A stretch of DNA of 54,213 nucleotides from Pseudomonadota bacterium (GCA_021325025.1 JAJPHZ010000026.1:1-54213), one strand, 5' to 3'. Positions 9,456 to 19,322 are shown, numbered from the stretch's first letter. Program-made: numbers and translations. The notes: a model not told the origin generated them from the sequence alone.

Positions 9456-11036
9456 TCAACACTGGTCGGCGATGAACCGCTCGATCGCGCAGGCGTTGTC
9501 GGCAGCTTCGGCTGCGCCATCAACGCGCAGATGGCAGCCGGCGAACCCTGGTCCGAACGGCTCGAAGGCGGCCTTGTGCTGCAAATAGGTCTCCCAGGTC
9601 GCATCGGATACGGTGTCGGGACGCTGTGCACGTTGGGCCAGCCGCCGGCGGGCCTGCTCGTCGCTGAGCACACATTCGACAAACACGATCGGCACCCGCG
9701 CCAGACAGGCCACGGCGCGCAGGCCCATCCGCTGTGCGTGATCCTTGTAGGTCGCATCGACGATCACGCCGTCGCCGCCGTGCAGGGTTTTGGCGGCCTC
9801 GTCGGCCAGGGCCTGGTAGGTCGCGGCGGTGAAGTCCGCGCTGTAGATGCCCTGTTCCCAGCCGGCGCCGGCGCGCTGGGTCGGTGCGATGCCGGCGATG
9901 CGCTTGCGGATCAGGTCGGAGTTGAAGACCGCAAACCCGCTGCGCTCGGCCAGCACCGCGGCCAGCGTCGACTTGCCGGTTCCCGGCAGTCCGCAGATGA
10001 CGATCAGCGCCGGAGAACCGGCTTTGGCGTAACCATAGGCGGCGGAAAAGAAATTGCGCGCCGACTCCCGCGCCCACCGCTGCTGTGCCTGGTCAACCTC
10101 GCGCGCGCGCGCCTTGAGGCTGCTGACCTTGCCGCGCACCGTTGCCCGATAACATTTGTAGAAGTTCAGCAGCCGGCTCAGTTCCCCATCGCGGATTTCA
10201 TCGAGGTAGGCGCGCAGCAAATGATGGCCCAGCGCGGGTGCCCGCAGCCGATCCAAATCCATCAGCAGGAAAGCCAGGTCCGAGGCGATGTCGCCATAGC
10301 GCAGCTGCTCGCTGAACTCCACGCAGTCAATCACCTCGATCTGCTCCCCGATGCAGATGTGCTCGCTGCGCAGGTCGCCGTGCCCCTCGCGCACCATGCC
10401 GCGCTGCGCCCGGCGCTCCAGCAGTTCGCGATGGGTGTCGATGAAATCGTGATTGAAACGGGTGATAAAGTTGAACTCGCGCGCGCCCAGCGTGTCGCCC
10501 ACCAGAGACCGGCATTCTTCCAGGTTGGTGCCGACGCTGCGCGCGATCGCGTCGGCGCATCCGTACTCCGTCGAGCGGGCGCGCGGCGCCCGGTCATGAA
10601 AGCGGGCGAGCAGCGCGCCGACCTTGCGCATCACGGCGGCCTCAACCTGGCCGGCCTGCACCAGGCGGTCCAAACAGCGCTCATCGGGCAGACGACGCAT
10701 TTCCACGGCGTATTCGGCCGCGTTGGGATCGAAGCCCTCTGCGGGGCCGGCGGCCAGCGCATAACCATCGTCGCGGCGCATGATGGCCCGCACGCCAAGG
10801 TAAACGCGCGGTGCCAAGCGCCGATTGAGCCGCACCTCCTCGGCGCAGAAGTGATAGCGCCGCTCCAGGGTGGAGTAATCCAGGAAATCAAAGCGCACCG
10901 GCTTTTTGATTTTGTAGACAAAATCGCCGGCCACAAAGACGTACGAAATGTGCGTCTGCCTCAACTCGACCCGCGCCGGCGGCTGCGGATAGAAGCCGGG
11001 CTCGGTCATCGCGGCAATCAGTTGGTCCAATGCCAT
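9456..11036 (-). CDS. APH-like kinase fused to P-loop nucleotide kinase domain
   Basis: A 526-residue two-domain protein. The N-terminal half has an aminoglycoside-phosphotransferase-like kinase fold with catalytic loop EGHGDLRSEHICI and the following metal-binding VIDCVEFSE. The C-terminal part (from about 340) is a P-loop kinase with Walker A VICGLPGTGKSTLAAVLAER, related to polynucleotide- and zeta-type kinases. The architecture resembles mycobacterial Rv2004c, a dormancy-regulon protein whose gene neighbours the USP gene Rv2005c. Here a USP-CBS gene lies 33 bases upstream. Substrates are unknown, and antibiotic resistance should not be assumed. No SD precedes the ATG. Confidence 0.82.
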   Translation of the reverse strand: MALDQLIAAMTEPGFYPQPPARVELRQTHISYVFVAGDFVYKIKKPVRFDFLDYSTLERRYHFCAEEVRLNRRLAPRVYLGVRAIMRRDDGYALAAGPAEGFDPNAAEYAVEMRRLPDERCLDRLVQAGQVEAAVMRKVGALLARFHDRAPRARSTEYGCADAIARSVGTNLEECRSLVGDTLGAREFNFITRFNHDFIDTHRELLERRAQRGMVREGHGDLRSEHICIGEQIEVIDCVEFSEQLRYGDIASDLAFLLMDLDRLRAPALGHHLLRAYLDEIRDGELSRLLNFYKCYRATVRGKVSSLKARAREVDQAQQRWARESARNFFSAAYGYAKAGSPALIVICGLPGTGKSTLAAVLAERSGFAVFNSDLIRKRIAGIAPTQRAGAGWEQGIYSADFTAATYQALADEAAKTLHGGDGVIVDATYKDHAQRMGLRAVACLARVPIVFVECVLSDEQARRRLAQRAQRPDTVSDATWETYLQHKAAFEPFGPGFAGCHLRVDGAAEAADNACAIERFIADQC

Positions 11037-11069
11037 GACGGGGCGGTGGCTCGCTTAATCAGCGCGACC

Positions 11070-11885
11070 TCAATCCCTCCCTGACCGCTCAAGCAGCGTT
11101 TGGATCACCTCGCGCGTGGACAATAACCCCACCAACTTGCCATTTTCCACCACCGGCAGCGCACCGACACCCAGCTTGACCAACAGCCGCGCGGCTTCAT
11201 CAATCGGCATCGTCGGCGCGACGCTGACCGGCCCCAGCGCCATCGCCGCCTCCACCCGCGTGTCCTCCAGATGGCCCACCTGCGAGCGGATGTCGCGGTC
11301 GGTGACAATGCCGGTCAGGACTCCGTCAGCCACCACGGGAAGCGACAACAGGTTCTCGCGTTGCATGAGGGCGTGGGCCTGGGCCAAGGTATCGGCGGGA
11401 CTGACCGAGGGAGGATTTTTGATCATCGCCTTGGCAACGCTGCTGCCTTTTTCATCACCGCTCGCCGGGGGCCGCACTGTCAACACCGGGCAGGGCGCCT
11501 CGCGTACCACGCGCTCGGCGACACTGCCTAGGAAAAAGCGCGGCAGGCCGCGTCGGCCGTGGGTGGGCATTACGATCAGGTCCGCGTCCACGTCACGCGC
11601 CAATTCCACGATGCCACGGGCGGTGTCGCCGGTGCGGATATGAACCTGGTAGCGGGTGGTGGCGAGCTGCTCTTGGGCAATCTTTTCCAGCGCCGCCTTG
11701 ACCTCATCCTGACGGGCTACGACCACCGAGGGCGCTTCGCCAGGGGTCAGCAAAATCGCCACCACGTGCATCAGATGCACGGTGGCGTCGGCCGCCGCCG
11801 CCAGTTGTTTGGCCAAAGCCAGCGCCGTGGCATAGCTTTGGTCGAACTCCACGGGCACGACAATGCGATGGAACGGAAAGGGCAC
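11070..11885 (-). CDS. Universal stress protein domain fused to a CBS pair
   Basis: 271 residues. The N-terminal USP domain begins FPFHRIVVPVEFDQSYATAL and has the ATP-binding signature VMPTHGRRGLPRFFLGSVAERVV. The C-terminal Bateman module has two CBS repeats (SPADTLAQAHALM to GIVTDRDIRSQV, and VSVAPTMPIDEAARLL to VGLLSTREVIQ). Such proteins sense adenylate energy charge. The frame is open upstream to 12005, but I choose GTG 11885 because AGAGGAGG sits 6 bases before it and homology starts there. First gene of the operon with the kinase fusion and the Pat-type protein, under a candidate sigma-54 promoter at 11940-11955. Confidence 0.88.
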   Translation of the reverse strand: MPFPFHRIVVPVEFDQSYATALALAKQLAAAADATVHLMHVVAILLTPGEAPSVVVARQDEVKAALEKIAQEQLATTRYQVHIRTGDTARGIVELARDVDADLIVMPTHGRRGLPRFFLGSVAERVVREAPCPVLTVRPPASGDEKGSSVAKAMIKNPPSVSPADTLAQAHALMQRENLLSLPVVADGVLTGIVTDRDIRSQVGHLEDTRVEAAMALGPVSVAPTMPIDEAARLLVKLGVGALPVVENGKLVGLLSTREVIQTLLERSGRD

Positions 11886-11939
11886 GAGATTCCTCCTCTG
11901 GCTGCCGTGGTGCCTGCCCAGGGCATCCTCCGACGCTCT

Positions 11940-11955
11940 AGCGATGCTCGTGCCA
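11940..11955 (-). promoter_or_regulatory. Candidate sigma-54 promoter of the USP-CBS operon
   Basis: Minus strand TGGCACGAGCATCGCT matches the sigma-54 consensus TGGCACG-N4-TTGCW with one mismatch and exact GG-N10-GC spacing. The predicted start near 11929 gives a leader of about 44 bases containing the AGGAGG of the GTG start at 11885. Confidence 0.6.
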
Positions 11956-12235
11956 GCTGCGCAAGGCAGCCGGGGCCACAGATTTTCCAGCGAAAATGTC
12001 GTCAATTCGGTTGCTTTTCGGAATCTGAGCGCGCGCGGAACGTCATTTTAGAATTTGGTCCCCCTGCCACGTGTATCCAAAGGGAAACTCTACCTCCAAC
12101 ATAAAATCGGCAAAGTGTGCCCGATGGATGCAAAAAGGCCGTCTTCGCTCCGCCCACGTTGAGCGCGCGTTTGCAACTACCGGGCTGTTATTGCGACGGC
12201 GTGGGGCGGGGAGGGCGGCCTCTCGCCGCAGCATC

Positions 12236-12251
12236 TGGCAAAGGTCTTGCT
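12236..12251 (+). promoter_or_regulatory. Candidate sigma-54 promoter of the CBS-pair gene
   Basis: TGGCAAAGGTCTTGCT: perfect -12 box TTGCT, -24 box TGGCA, GG-N10-GC spacing. The predicted start near 12262 gives a 31-base leader to the GTG at 12293. It faces away from the USP-CBS promoter across a shared region. Confidence 0.6.
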
Positions 12252-12292
12252 TACTAATAATCACGAGGCGAACCAAATCGAAGGGTGCCGAT

Positions 12293-12745
12293 GTGAAGAT
12301 CAGAGACTGGATGAATTCCCCGGTCCATACGGTCAAGCCGCGCGACAGCGTCGCTCACGCCCGCGAGCTGCTCGAACGCTATCGGGTCAACCAGCTTCCC
12401 GTGGTGGTGGACGGCGCTTTGGTCGGGATCGTGACGGATCGGGATTTACGCAACGCGTCGCCCTCGGCGGCGGAGCAGGCGGCGGCCGACCTGGGCCAAA
12501 TCGATCCGTCGCTGATCGACCCCTCCAAAATCACGGTCGACAGCGTGATGACGGAAAAGGTCTTTTTCCTTGGTCCTGACGACACGGTTGAGGATGCGGT
12601 CAGGATCATGCGGCGCGAGCGCTTCGGTGCGATTCCGGTCGTTGAGCACAACCGCGTGGTCGGCATCCTGACCCGCAGCGACGTGCTGGATGCTTTTTTG
12701 TGCCTGGCGCTGGGCGCCGAGGTGCCGCAGGACAAGAAATCCTGA
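12293..12745 (+). CDS. Small CBS-pair protein
   Basis: 150 residues made only of two CBS repeats: IRDWMNSPVHTVKPRDSV to GIVTDRDLRNASPS, and DSVMTEKVFFLGPDDTVEDA to VGILTRSDVLDAFL. Stand-alone CBS pairs bind adenosine nucleotides and report energy state or modulate a partner. The GTG at 12293 is preceded by AAGGGTG and marks where homology begins; the frame itself is open to 12071. It converges with the sigma-54 activator gene (11-base gap) and is divergent from the USP-CBS operon, which also carries a CBS pair. Partner unknown. Confidence 0.85.
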   Translation: MKIRDWMNSPVHTVKPRDSVAHARELLERYRVNQLPVVVDGALVGIVTDRDLRNASPSAAEQAAADLGQIDPSLIDPSKITVDSVMTEKVFFLGPDDTVEDAVRIMRRERFGAIPVVEHNRVVGILTRSDVLDAFLCLALGAEVPQDKKS

Positions 12746-12756
12746 GCGGGTGGCCT

Positions 12757-14340
<1,584 letters not shown>

Positions 14341-14343
<3 letters not shown>

Positions 14344-14355
14344 CTTAGCATACTA
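14341..14355 (-). promoter_or_regulatory. Candidate leaderless promoter of the sigma-54 activator
   Basis: On the minus strand TAGTAT (14350-14355) is followed by exactly six bases (GCTAAG) and ATG 14343, with no Shine-Dalgarno. This is the same geometry as at argB, argF and the cysteine synthase gene. Confidence 0.33.
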
Positions 14356-14412
14356 GGTGTGCTTCGGAAATGTTAGAACCCCGCCCGTGGATGAAGCTGA
14401 CGCGAAATCACT

Positions 14413-15012
14413 TTACCAATATCGGACGCGGCCGACATCGACGTGCACGAAATCCGAGCGCGGATAGAAACCCACGCCTCCAGACCCCAGATCGATGGCG
14501 GCGCGCCACACCTCTGCCAGCCGCCGGCCCGGTACTCGAATATCGGCGGCCTTGCCCTCGATATGGAGACTGTGGCGGGAGACGCCTTCGCTGCGCGAAG
14601 CCAGCATGGCATTGGTGGCGGCCGAGCGGTAACCCGAGATTAGATGGAAGGGCTGTTGGGTATATAAACGCCGGTTAAGCGAATAAAGCAAATCCAGCAG
14701 CCGCGGATCGATCGGCTTGATCTCGTTGGCCCGGAAATCGCGCATGATGTAATTGATGTCGCGCAGCGCACCCTCCACGTAACGGCCGTTCTCGCAGTAG
14801 GTGGCAGCCAGGCTCTCGCCGGTGTGGAGGTTGTAAAACCTCAGCGAGCGCTGCGGCGGATAGGGCACGCGCAGGGCGGCGATGGCGGCGCCCGGCACCA
14901 GCGCGCTACCTGCCATTATCGTCGCGATTTTGAGCAACTGCCGGCGATGAAGGGTTCCTCCCCGCTCCATAGCGGCCCGATTTCCCGCCATCCCATCGGC
15001 AAAACGTCCCAC
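14413..15012 (-). CDS. MepK/YcbK-like murein endopeptidase (M15 family, DUF882)
   Basis: 199 residues closely matching E. coli MepK: a twin-arginine-like signal (HRRQLLKIATIMAGSALV), LRFYNLHTGESL, ISGYRSAATN and the zinc/catalytic set SLHIEGKAADI and DFVHVDVG. E. coli MepK is a periplasmic endopeptidase that prefers mDAP-mDAP (3-3) cross-links. GTG 15012 has GGGAGG 8 bases upstream. ATG 14970 is an alternative that still keeps the signal sequence. It overlaps the end of the L,D-transpeptidase gene by about 97 bases, implying coupling, so the enzyme that makes 3-3 links and the one that cuts them are co-expressed. Confidence 0.9.
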   Translation of the reverse strand: MGRFADGMAGNRAAMERGGTLHRRQLLKIATIMAGSALVPGAAIAALRVPYPPQRSLRFYNLHTGESLAATYCENGRYVEGALRDINYIMRDFRANEIKPIDPRLLDLLYSLNRRLYTQQPFHLISGYRSAATNAMLASRSEGVSRHSLHIEGKAADIRVPGRRLAEVWRAAIDLGSGGVGFYPRSDFVHVDVGRVRYW

Positions 15013-15878
15013 CAGCAAATCCTCCCGTAACTTACATCGCGGGCCAGGCCATCCCTGAGCTCAAGCGCTGCCCTGACTGCTGGCCAGTCAACCATATTGC
15101 CAAACCCATCGGAATCCGCAAGGGCCTCAAGCTCGCCGACCATGCGCGGCCGCAGCCCGTAAGGGTCGGGATTGGCTTCGACGAAAATGCGGCCGTCAGG
15201 CCCGCGCGCCATCAGCACCGGCTCATAGATGATTTCGCCCGGCGTGCCGACTTCGACCTGCGCGTAAAGATCGGCTGCGTCGTCGGGATGCAACCGGATA
15301 CATCCGTGGGTGCGAAAATGGTACACGCTGAGCGGCGCGATGGTACCGTGGCATCCAACCGAATCCAGGCTCAGCCCCACCCAGTGCTTACCCAACGGAT
15401 TGTCGGGGCCCGGCGGTACCCGGGTCCGGACGCGCTTGCCCTCCGCCGCCATCTCGGCCTGGATGGAGACCGGCACCCTCCACACCGGATTCTTGCGTTT
15501 TTCCACGACGGTAAACTCACCGCGCGGCGTGCGCCAGCCCGGACGTCCGACTGAAACCGGATAGGCGCCGATCAGGCGCGACGCAGACAGCACGAACAGC
15601 ATCCGCTGCGGCACATTGATCAGGATGCCGTCGTCGATGTTCGCCGGAACGATGTGGCGGTTGTCGATCCATAATCCATCGCCGGCCCTGAGCCGGGAGC
15701 CGACCGTACGGCAGTTGGAGCGGGCCAGAAGCCGCGCGTCGACGCCGTACCGGGAGCCGAGCGCGGCGAACGAGTCGCCTTTGCGTGCGACGTAGTAAAA
15801 CCGCCCGCCGCTGATGGTGTGCGACAGGCGCATCGGCGTTGCATGTGCGCCCGCAGCCGACAGAAATATCAGCAACAC
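14916..15878 (-). CDS. L,D-transpeptidase (YkuD) with LysM-like domain
   Basis: Exported enzyme forming 3-3 peptidoglycan cross-links or attaching proteins to the wall. A LysM-like repeat (YYVARKGDSFAALGSRYGVD) precedes the YkuD domain, with HGTIAPLSVYHFRTHGCIRL carrying the catalytic cysteine (THGCIR rather than SHGCIR). The start is unresolved. GTG 15878 falls in the hydrophobic core of what looks like a signal peptide (RSRSPIPAW, a hydrophobic stretch, then AHA). A proper start must lie further upstream, where the frame (open to 16136) overlaps the 148-residue gene. TTG 16049 is the only other candidate downstream of 16136 that I found. Coupled to the MepK-like gene. Confidence 0.87.
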   Translation of the reverse strand: MLLIFLSAAGAHATPMRLSHTISGGRFYYVARKGDSFAALGSRYGVDARLLARSNCRTVGSRLRAGDGLWIDNRHIVPANIDDGILINVPQRMLFVLSASRLIGAYPVSVGRPGWRTPRGEFTVVEKRKNPVWRVPVSIQAEMAAEGKRVRTRVPPGPDNPLGKHWVGLSLDSVGCHGTIAPLSVYHFRTHGCIRLHPDDAADLYAQVEVGTPGEIIYEPVLMARGPDGRIFVEANPDPYGLRPRMVGELEALADSDGFGNMVDWPAVRAALELRDGLARDVSYGRICWWDVLPMGWREIGPLWSGEEPFIAGSCSKSRR

Positions 15879-15963
15879 CGCGCACAGCCACGCCGGGATT
15901 GGGCTACGCGATCGCGCCGCTGGCGCTGTGCGGCTGCGCGGCCGCCAATCGGCGCGGTGCCTG

Positions 15964-16410
15964 TCAGCGGCCCGCGATTGGTCGGCCGTTGGGCCGGTAA
16001 GCGTCGCGGCGCAGCGACATGAGCCATCGCCGCAGCGCGCCGGGCTCAATCCCCAGGGCTTCGCACAGGTGTTCGTAGGCGAACAGTCCTTCCTGGTCTT
16101 TAGCGTAAAACCATTGGCAGATTTCGTGGAACTCACGACGTGCCTGCGCCGTGCGCCGATCCATGGTCTTCAAATAGATGCGCAGCGCATCTTTCAAAAC
16201 CGCCAGTAACAGCCGGCTTTCGCCTGCCCGCTGCGCGCTCTTCCTGACCAAGGCGTTGTACTGCGCAGGCAACAGACATTGGGATTGAAAAAAGGACGGC
16301 AGCGGATCCACTTCGCCCAGGCGCGCGGCTCCCGCGTGCTCGGGGATGCCTCCAACGGCGACGGTTGTGCGGCGCGATGGGTGAACTGGCGACAAGGCTG
16401 AGGAGTCCAT
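15964..16410 (-). CDS. Conserved-looking protein of unknown function, 148 residues
   Basis: First gene of the operon with the L,D-transpeptidase and MepK-like genes. The central part (LLLAVLKDALRIYLKTMDRR, then EFHEICQWFYAKDQEGLFAYEHLCEALGIEPGALRRWL) resembles a recurring unnamed family I remember from deltaproteobacterial-type genomes. The C-terminal helices could form a HTH-like element. No signal peptide, so probably cytoplasmic. ATG 16410 has AGGAA about 10 bases upstream; the frame also opens with TTG 16419. A sigma-54 promoter candidate lies 54-69 bases upstream. I do not assign a function. Confidence 0.65.
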   Translation of the reverse strand: MDSSALSPVHPSRRTTVAVGGIPEHAGAARLGEVDPLPSFFQSQCLLPAQYNALVRKSAQRAGESRLLLAVLKDALRIYLKTMDRRTAQARREFHEICQWFYAKDQEGLFAYEHLCEALGIEPGALRRWLMSLRRDAYRPNGRPIAGR

Positions 16411-16463
16411 CGTGGTCAAATTCCTGATTTCAACGGTCTGATGCTCGTTTTACCCGGCTTATG

Positions 16464-16479
16464 AGCATCGAGTGTGCCA
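16464..16479 (-). promoter_or_regulatory. Candidate sigma-54 promoter of the 148-aa/LDT/MepK operon
   Basis: Minus-strand TGGCACACTCGATGCT: perfect TGGCAC -24 box, -12 box ATGCT, GG-N10-GC spacing. The predicted start near 16453 gives a 43-base leader. The operon it would drive runs toward the sigma-54 activator gene. Confidence 0.52.
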
Positions 16480-16559
16480 ATGCTGCGCTGGTGCCAGACG
16501 GGCGATTCTCGGGTTGTGCACATCGATGCGCTGATACGCTCGCACTGCGGGCGAGATGC

Positions 16560-16588
16560 TTGCCGATGCGCCGCGGCGGCTCTATGTT
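16560..16588 (+). promoter_or_regulatory. Candidate sigma-70 promoter of the D,D-carboxypeptidase gene
   Basis: TTGCCG (16560-16565), a 17-base spacer and TATGTT (16583-16588), 34 bases before the ATG at 16622. Confidence 0.35.
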
Positions 16589-16621
16589 CTTGTTAATGCG
16601 GGTCGTGAGGGGCGGTGCTCT

Positions 16622-17935
16622 ATGCTGTGGGCATTAAAGCGGTGGCAATTGGTCTCGGCCGTGGTGCCGATTTTAGTGCTGGCGATGGCTTCGGCCGGCG
16701 CGGCCCGGCACTATGCCCGGCCCTCCGCCCCGCCGCCGCCCGAGCCGCTTGACGCAATTCGCGTGCTCGGCACCGGACCGGCGCCCTTTGCCCTGGACGC
16801 GCGCGCCGCGATGCTCACCGAGTTGCATTCGGGCGAAGTCCTGTATGCGTACAACGAGCACCTGCGCATGCAGCCCGCCAGCCTCGCCAAGATCATGACC
16901 TTTTACATCACGCTGGAGGCGCTGAAGAACGGCAAGCTGACCCTGGATACTCCCGTCACCATCAGCGAGAGGGCCTGGCGCCTGTCGGTGGACCAGACGG
17001 TTTCCAAGATGTTCCTGGAAGTCGGCCAGCAGGTGCCGGTCAAGCAGTTGCTCTACGGATTGATGGTGTCTTCGGGCAACGACGCCGCGATGGCGTTGGC
17101 GGAATACCTGGGCGGCAGCGAGCAAGGCTTCGTGGCGATGATGAACGAGCATTGCCAACACATGGGGCTCGACGAGACCCGCTTTGCCAGTCCCGACGGT
17201 CTACCCGAACCCGACCAATACACCACGGCGGCCGACATGGTGAAACTTGGCGCGCTCCTTATCAAGCGCTTTCCCAACGCCCTGGACTACACGTCGGTCA
17301 AGGAATACACCTTCGACAAGATCACCCAGCGCAATTGGAACACCCTGCTCTTTTACGACGCGCGGGTGGACGGAATTAAGACCGGACATGTCGAGGAAGC
17401 CGGTTATCACCTGGTCTCCACCGCCCATCAGGACAATATGCGGCTGATCTCCGCCGTATTGGGGGCGCCCAACGCCGAAAAGCGCCGCACCGAGACCGAG
17501 AAGCTGCTGGCCTGGGCATTTCGCTCCTTCGTCAACGTCGCGCCGGACTGGCGCCCGCTGGTGCCGGCCTCGCTGCCGGTTTACGAGGGCGCCGCGGCCG
17601 AAGTCGCAATCGCGCCGCCCGATTCGATGTATATCACGCTGCCCCGCGGCGAGGAGAAGAAGGTCAAGCTAAGCGGCGCTCTGGACGTCTCCTACCTAGT
17701 CGCCCCGGTGGCGGCCGGCACCAAAGTGGGCAGCCTGACGATGCGCGAGGATGATCGCACCCTGTTAAGCGTGCCCATCTGCACCCAGGCGCCGGTCGCG
17801 CGCGGCGGTATCTTGCGCGTCCTGGCCGGCAAGATCGCCCTGCTGTTCCACAACCTCGGCCACCTGATCGCGTCGGCGATTCGCGCCGCGATCGGCAAAA
17901 TCCCGTTCCTCGGGCCCCGTCTGGTCGGGAGCTGA
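16622..17935 (+). CDS. D-alanyl-D-alanine carboxypeptidase (PBP5/6 type)
   Basis: 437-residue low-molecular-mass PBP that removes the terminal D-Ala from pentapeptides in the periplasm. N-terminal signal sequence (RWQLVSAVVPILVLAMASAG). The three active-site motifs are present: SxxK in PASLAKIMT, SxN in SSGNDAAMA and KTG in GIKTGHVEEAGYHLV. The C-terminal PBP5 beta domain follows, then a probable amphipathic membrane anchor (LFHNLGHLIASAIRAAIGKI). ATG 16622 has GAGGGG upstream and begins the signal peptide; the frame is open to 16556. It is divergent from the LDT/MepK operon. Its product, the tetrapeptide, is the donor substrate of L,D-transpeptidases. Confidence 0.93.
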   Translation: MLWALKRWQLVSAVVPILVLAMASAGAARHYARPSAPPPPEPLDAIRVLGTGPAPFALDARAAMLTELHSGEVLYAYNEHLRMQPASLAKIMTFYITLEALKNGKLTLDTPVTISERAWRLSVDQTVSKMFLEVGQQVPVKQLLYGLMVSSGNDAAMALAEYLGGSEQGFVAMMNEHCQHMGLDETRFASPDGLPEPDQYTTAADMVKLGALLIKRFPNALDYTSVKEYTFDKITQRNWNTLLFYDARVDGIKTGHVEEAGYHLVSTAHQDNMRLISAVLGAPNAEKRRTETEKLLAWAFRSFVNVAPDWRPLVPASLPVYEGAAAEVAIAPPDSMYITLPRGEEKKVKLSGALDVSYLVAPVAAGTKVGSLTMREDDRTLLSVPICTQAPVARGGILRVLAGKIALLFHNLGHLIASAIRAAIGKIPFLGPRLVGS

Positions 17936-17990
17936 ACAAGAGCAGCCCGCCTTCCCGGGGAGTGATCGAGCGCGCTGGTCCATACCGGTT

Positions 17991-19124
17991 TCAGGCCGCC
18001 AGGGGCTGGGGATGCAGTTGCTTGAGCGCCGGCATCACCTCTTTGGCAAACAGCCGCATGCTTTTTTCCGCCTCTGCCATGGGCATGGCACCGTACTTGA
18101 AAATGAACATGATCTCGTCGGTGCCGAACGCGTTGGCGAGCTCGGTGACGCGGGCGATGGTCTGTTGCGGTGTGCCCCAAGGATGGCTTTTGTAAAAGCT
18201 TTGCCTAAATGGAGACGGATCCTTTCGCAGGAACTCGGCTTGCGCACCATACGACTCGTAACCCTTGATGCCGCTCAGATGGGTGCCGAGCAGCTCATAG
18301 TGGCGCAGCGCTGAATCGGCATACTCCACCATATAGCGCTGCGCCCCCGCTTGAGCCTCGCTCGCGCTTTCGGCGACATAGGTCCACAGCGCCAGCTTGG
18401 TGTGCGTGGGCGCGTGTCCGGCATCGCGCCGCAACACCGCATAACGGCGCAGGTTTGCCAGCGCCAGGTCCAGGCTGGTGGTGGGGATGATCAGGGGCTT
18501 TACGCCGTGCCGGGCGATAATCTCCACGGTCTGCTCGGTGCCGCCCGCGCACCACAGGTTGGCGCTCAGGTCGCGCTCGAGCTGGGGCCGCAGGTGCAAG
18601 CCATGAACTTTGTAGAACTCGCCCTCGAAATCGCATTGCCCGGTTGCCAGAAGCCGGGTGAGCACCTGCAGCGATTCGTCGAACCGCCCGCGTGCTTCGT
18701 TCTGGTCGATACCCAACCCGGCGTACTCGCGCCGCCCAAGCCCGCGACCGACGCCGCAGATGATATTTCGGTTCGGCCCCAGAAAGGCATCGAGCATGTT
18801 CACGTCTTCGGCGACGCGCACCGGATTGTGCCAGGGCAGCACCACCACCATCGTCCCTAAATCCACGTTGCGGGTGATGGCGGCAATGTAGGTGAGATAC
18901 TGAAGCGGGTTGGTCACCATCGTGTAGGGCGTGAAGTGATGCTCGATGGTCCAGACCGAATCGAAGCCGCAGTCGTCGGCGATACGGGCGATGCCCAGTT
19001 CCTCGCGGAAGATTTCGCGGTCCGAGCGCGTGGCGCGGGCCGGCACCGACCTGCCCTTTTCTTCCGCCTCGTAGCGGTCCCAGTCGCTGTAATTTTGGTT
19101 GAAGATCGTCGCCCCGATGCGCAT
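17991..19124 (-). CDS. LLM-class flavin-dependent oxidoreductase
   Basis: 377-residue luciferase-like monooxygenase domain. Typical blocks are GFDSVWTIEHHFTPY, NVDLGTMVVVLPWHNPVRVAEDV and ICGVGRGLGRREY near the flavin site. Such enzymes oxidise aldehydes, alkanesulfonates, nitrilotriacetate-like compounds or other organics with FMNH2 or F420. The substrate cannot be told, and no flavin reductase gene is adjacent. SD GGAAAGG precedes the ATG. It converges with the carboxypeptidase gene and is followed upstream by another minus-strand hydrolase gene about 200 bases away. Confidence 0.88.
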   Translation of the reverse strand: MRIGATIFNQNYSDWDRYEAEEKGRSVPARATRSDREIFREELGIARIADDCGFDSVWTIEHHFTPYTMVTNPLQYLTYIAAITRNVDLGTMVVVLPWHNPVRVAEDVNMLDAFLGPNRNIICGVGRGLGRREYAGLGIDQNEARGRFDESLQVLTRLLATGQCDFEGEFYKVHGLHLRPQLERDLSANLWCAGGTEQTVEIIARHGVKPLIIPTTSLDLALANLRRYAVLRRDAGHAPTHTKLALWTYVAESASEAQAGAQRYMVEYADSALRHYELLGTHLSGIKGYESYGAQAEFLRKDPSPFRQSFYKSHPWGTPQQTIARVTELANAFGTDEIMFIFKYGAMPMAEAEKSMRLFAKEVMPALKQLHPQPLAA

Positions 19125-19322
19125 TTGTTTTCCTTTCCCACTGGGGGCCGGTTGTAAGCCTTCCAGCCCAGGCCGGCCGATAGCATAGCGCGTGCCTGCA
19201 TGGCGAGGGCCTGCTCGCGCCCCATTGCCGCGAAAACCGCAGCCGATGGCTCCGGGCGGGCAACAAGTGTATCGATAGGACGCAGCTCACCCTCGCAGTG
19301 CCGCCGTCGCCGCGTGCCTCGG

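Larger units (their letters stand above)
11886..12292. other. Divergent regulatory region between USP-CBS and CBS genes
   Basis: About 400 bases without a convincing gene. It holds two outward-facing sigma-54 promoter candidates (11940-11955 minus, 12236-12251 plus). Between them is a short inverted repeat TTTTC-CAGC-GAAAA (11983-11996), a possible activator site, and an A/T-rich patch (12040-12110) with TAAAAT. Open frames extending from both flanking genes into this region lack homology and are out of step with the strong start signals. Confidence 0.5.

Noticed and set aside
9456..11036. Aminoglycoside resistance gene
   Set aside because: The APH-like fold is only distantly shared and is fused to a P-loop kinase in a stress operon; resistance is not supported.
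9531..11084. 517-codon plus-strand frame opposite the APH/P-loop kinase gene
   Set aside because: Shadow frame; the minus-strand product has clear kinase and P-loop motifs.
16483..16498. Second sigma-54-like match just upstream of 16464-16479 (minus-strand TGGCACCAGCGCAGCA)
   Set aside because: Spacing is right but the -12 box is CAGCA, lacking the TT or T before GC; the neighbouring site is better.
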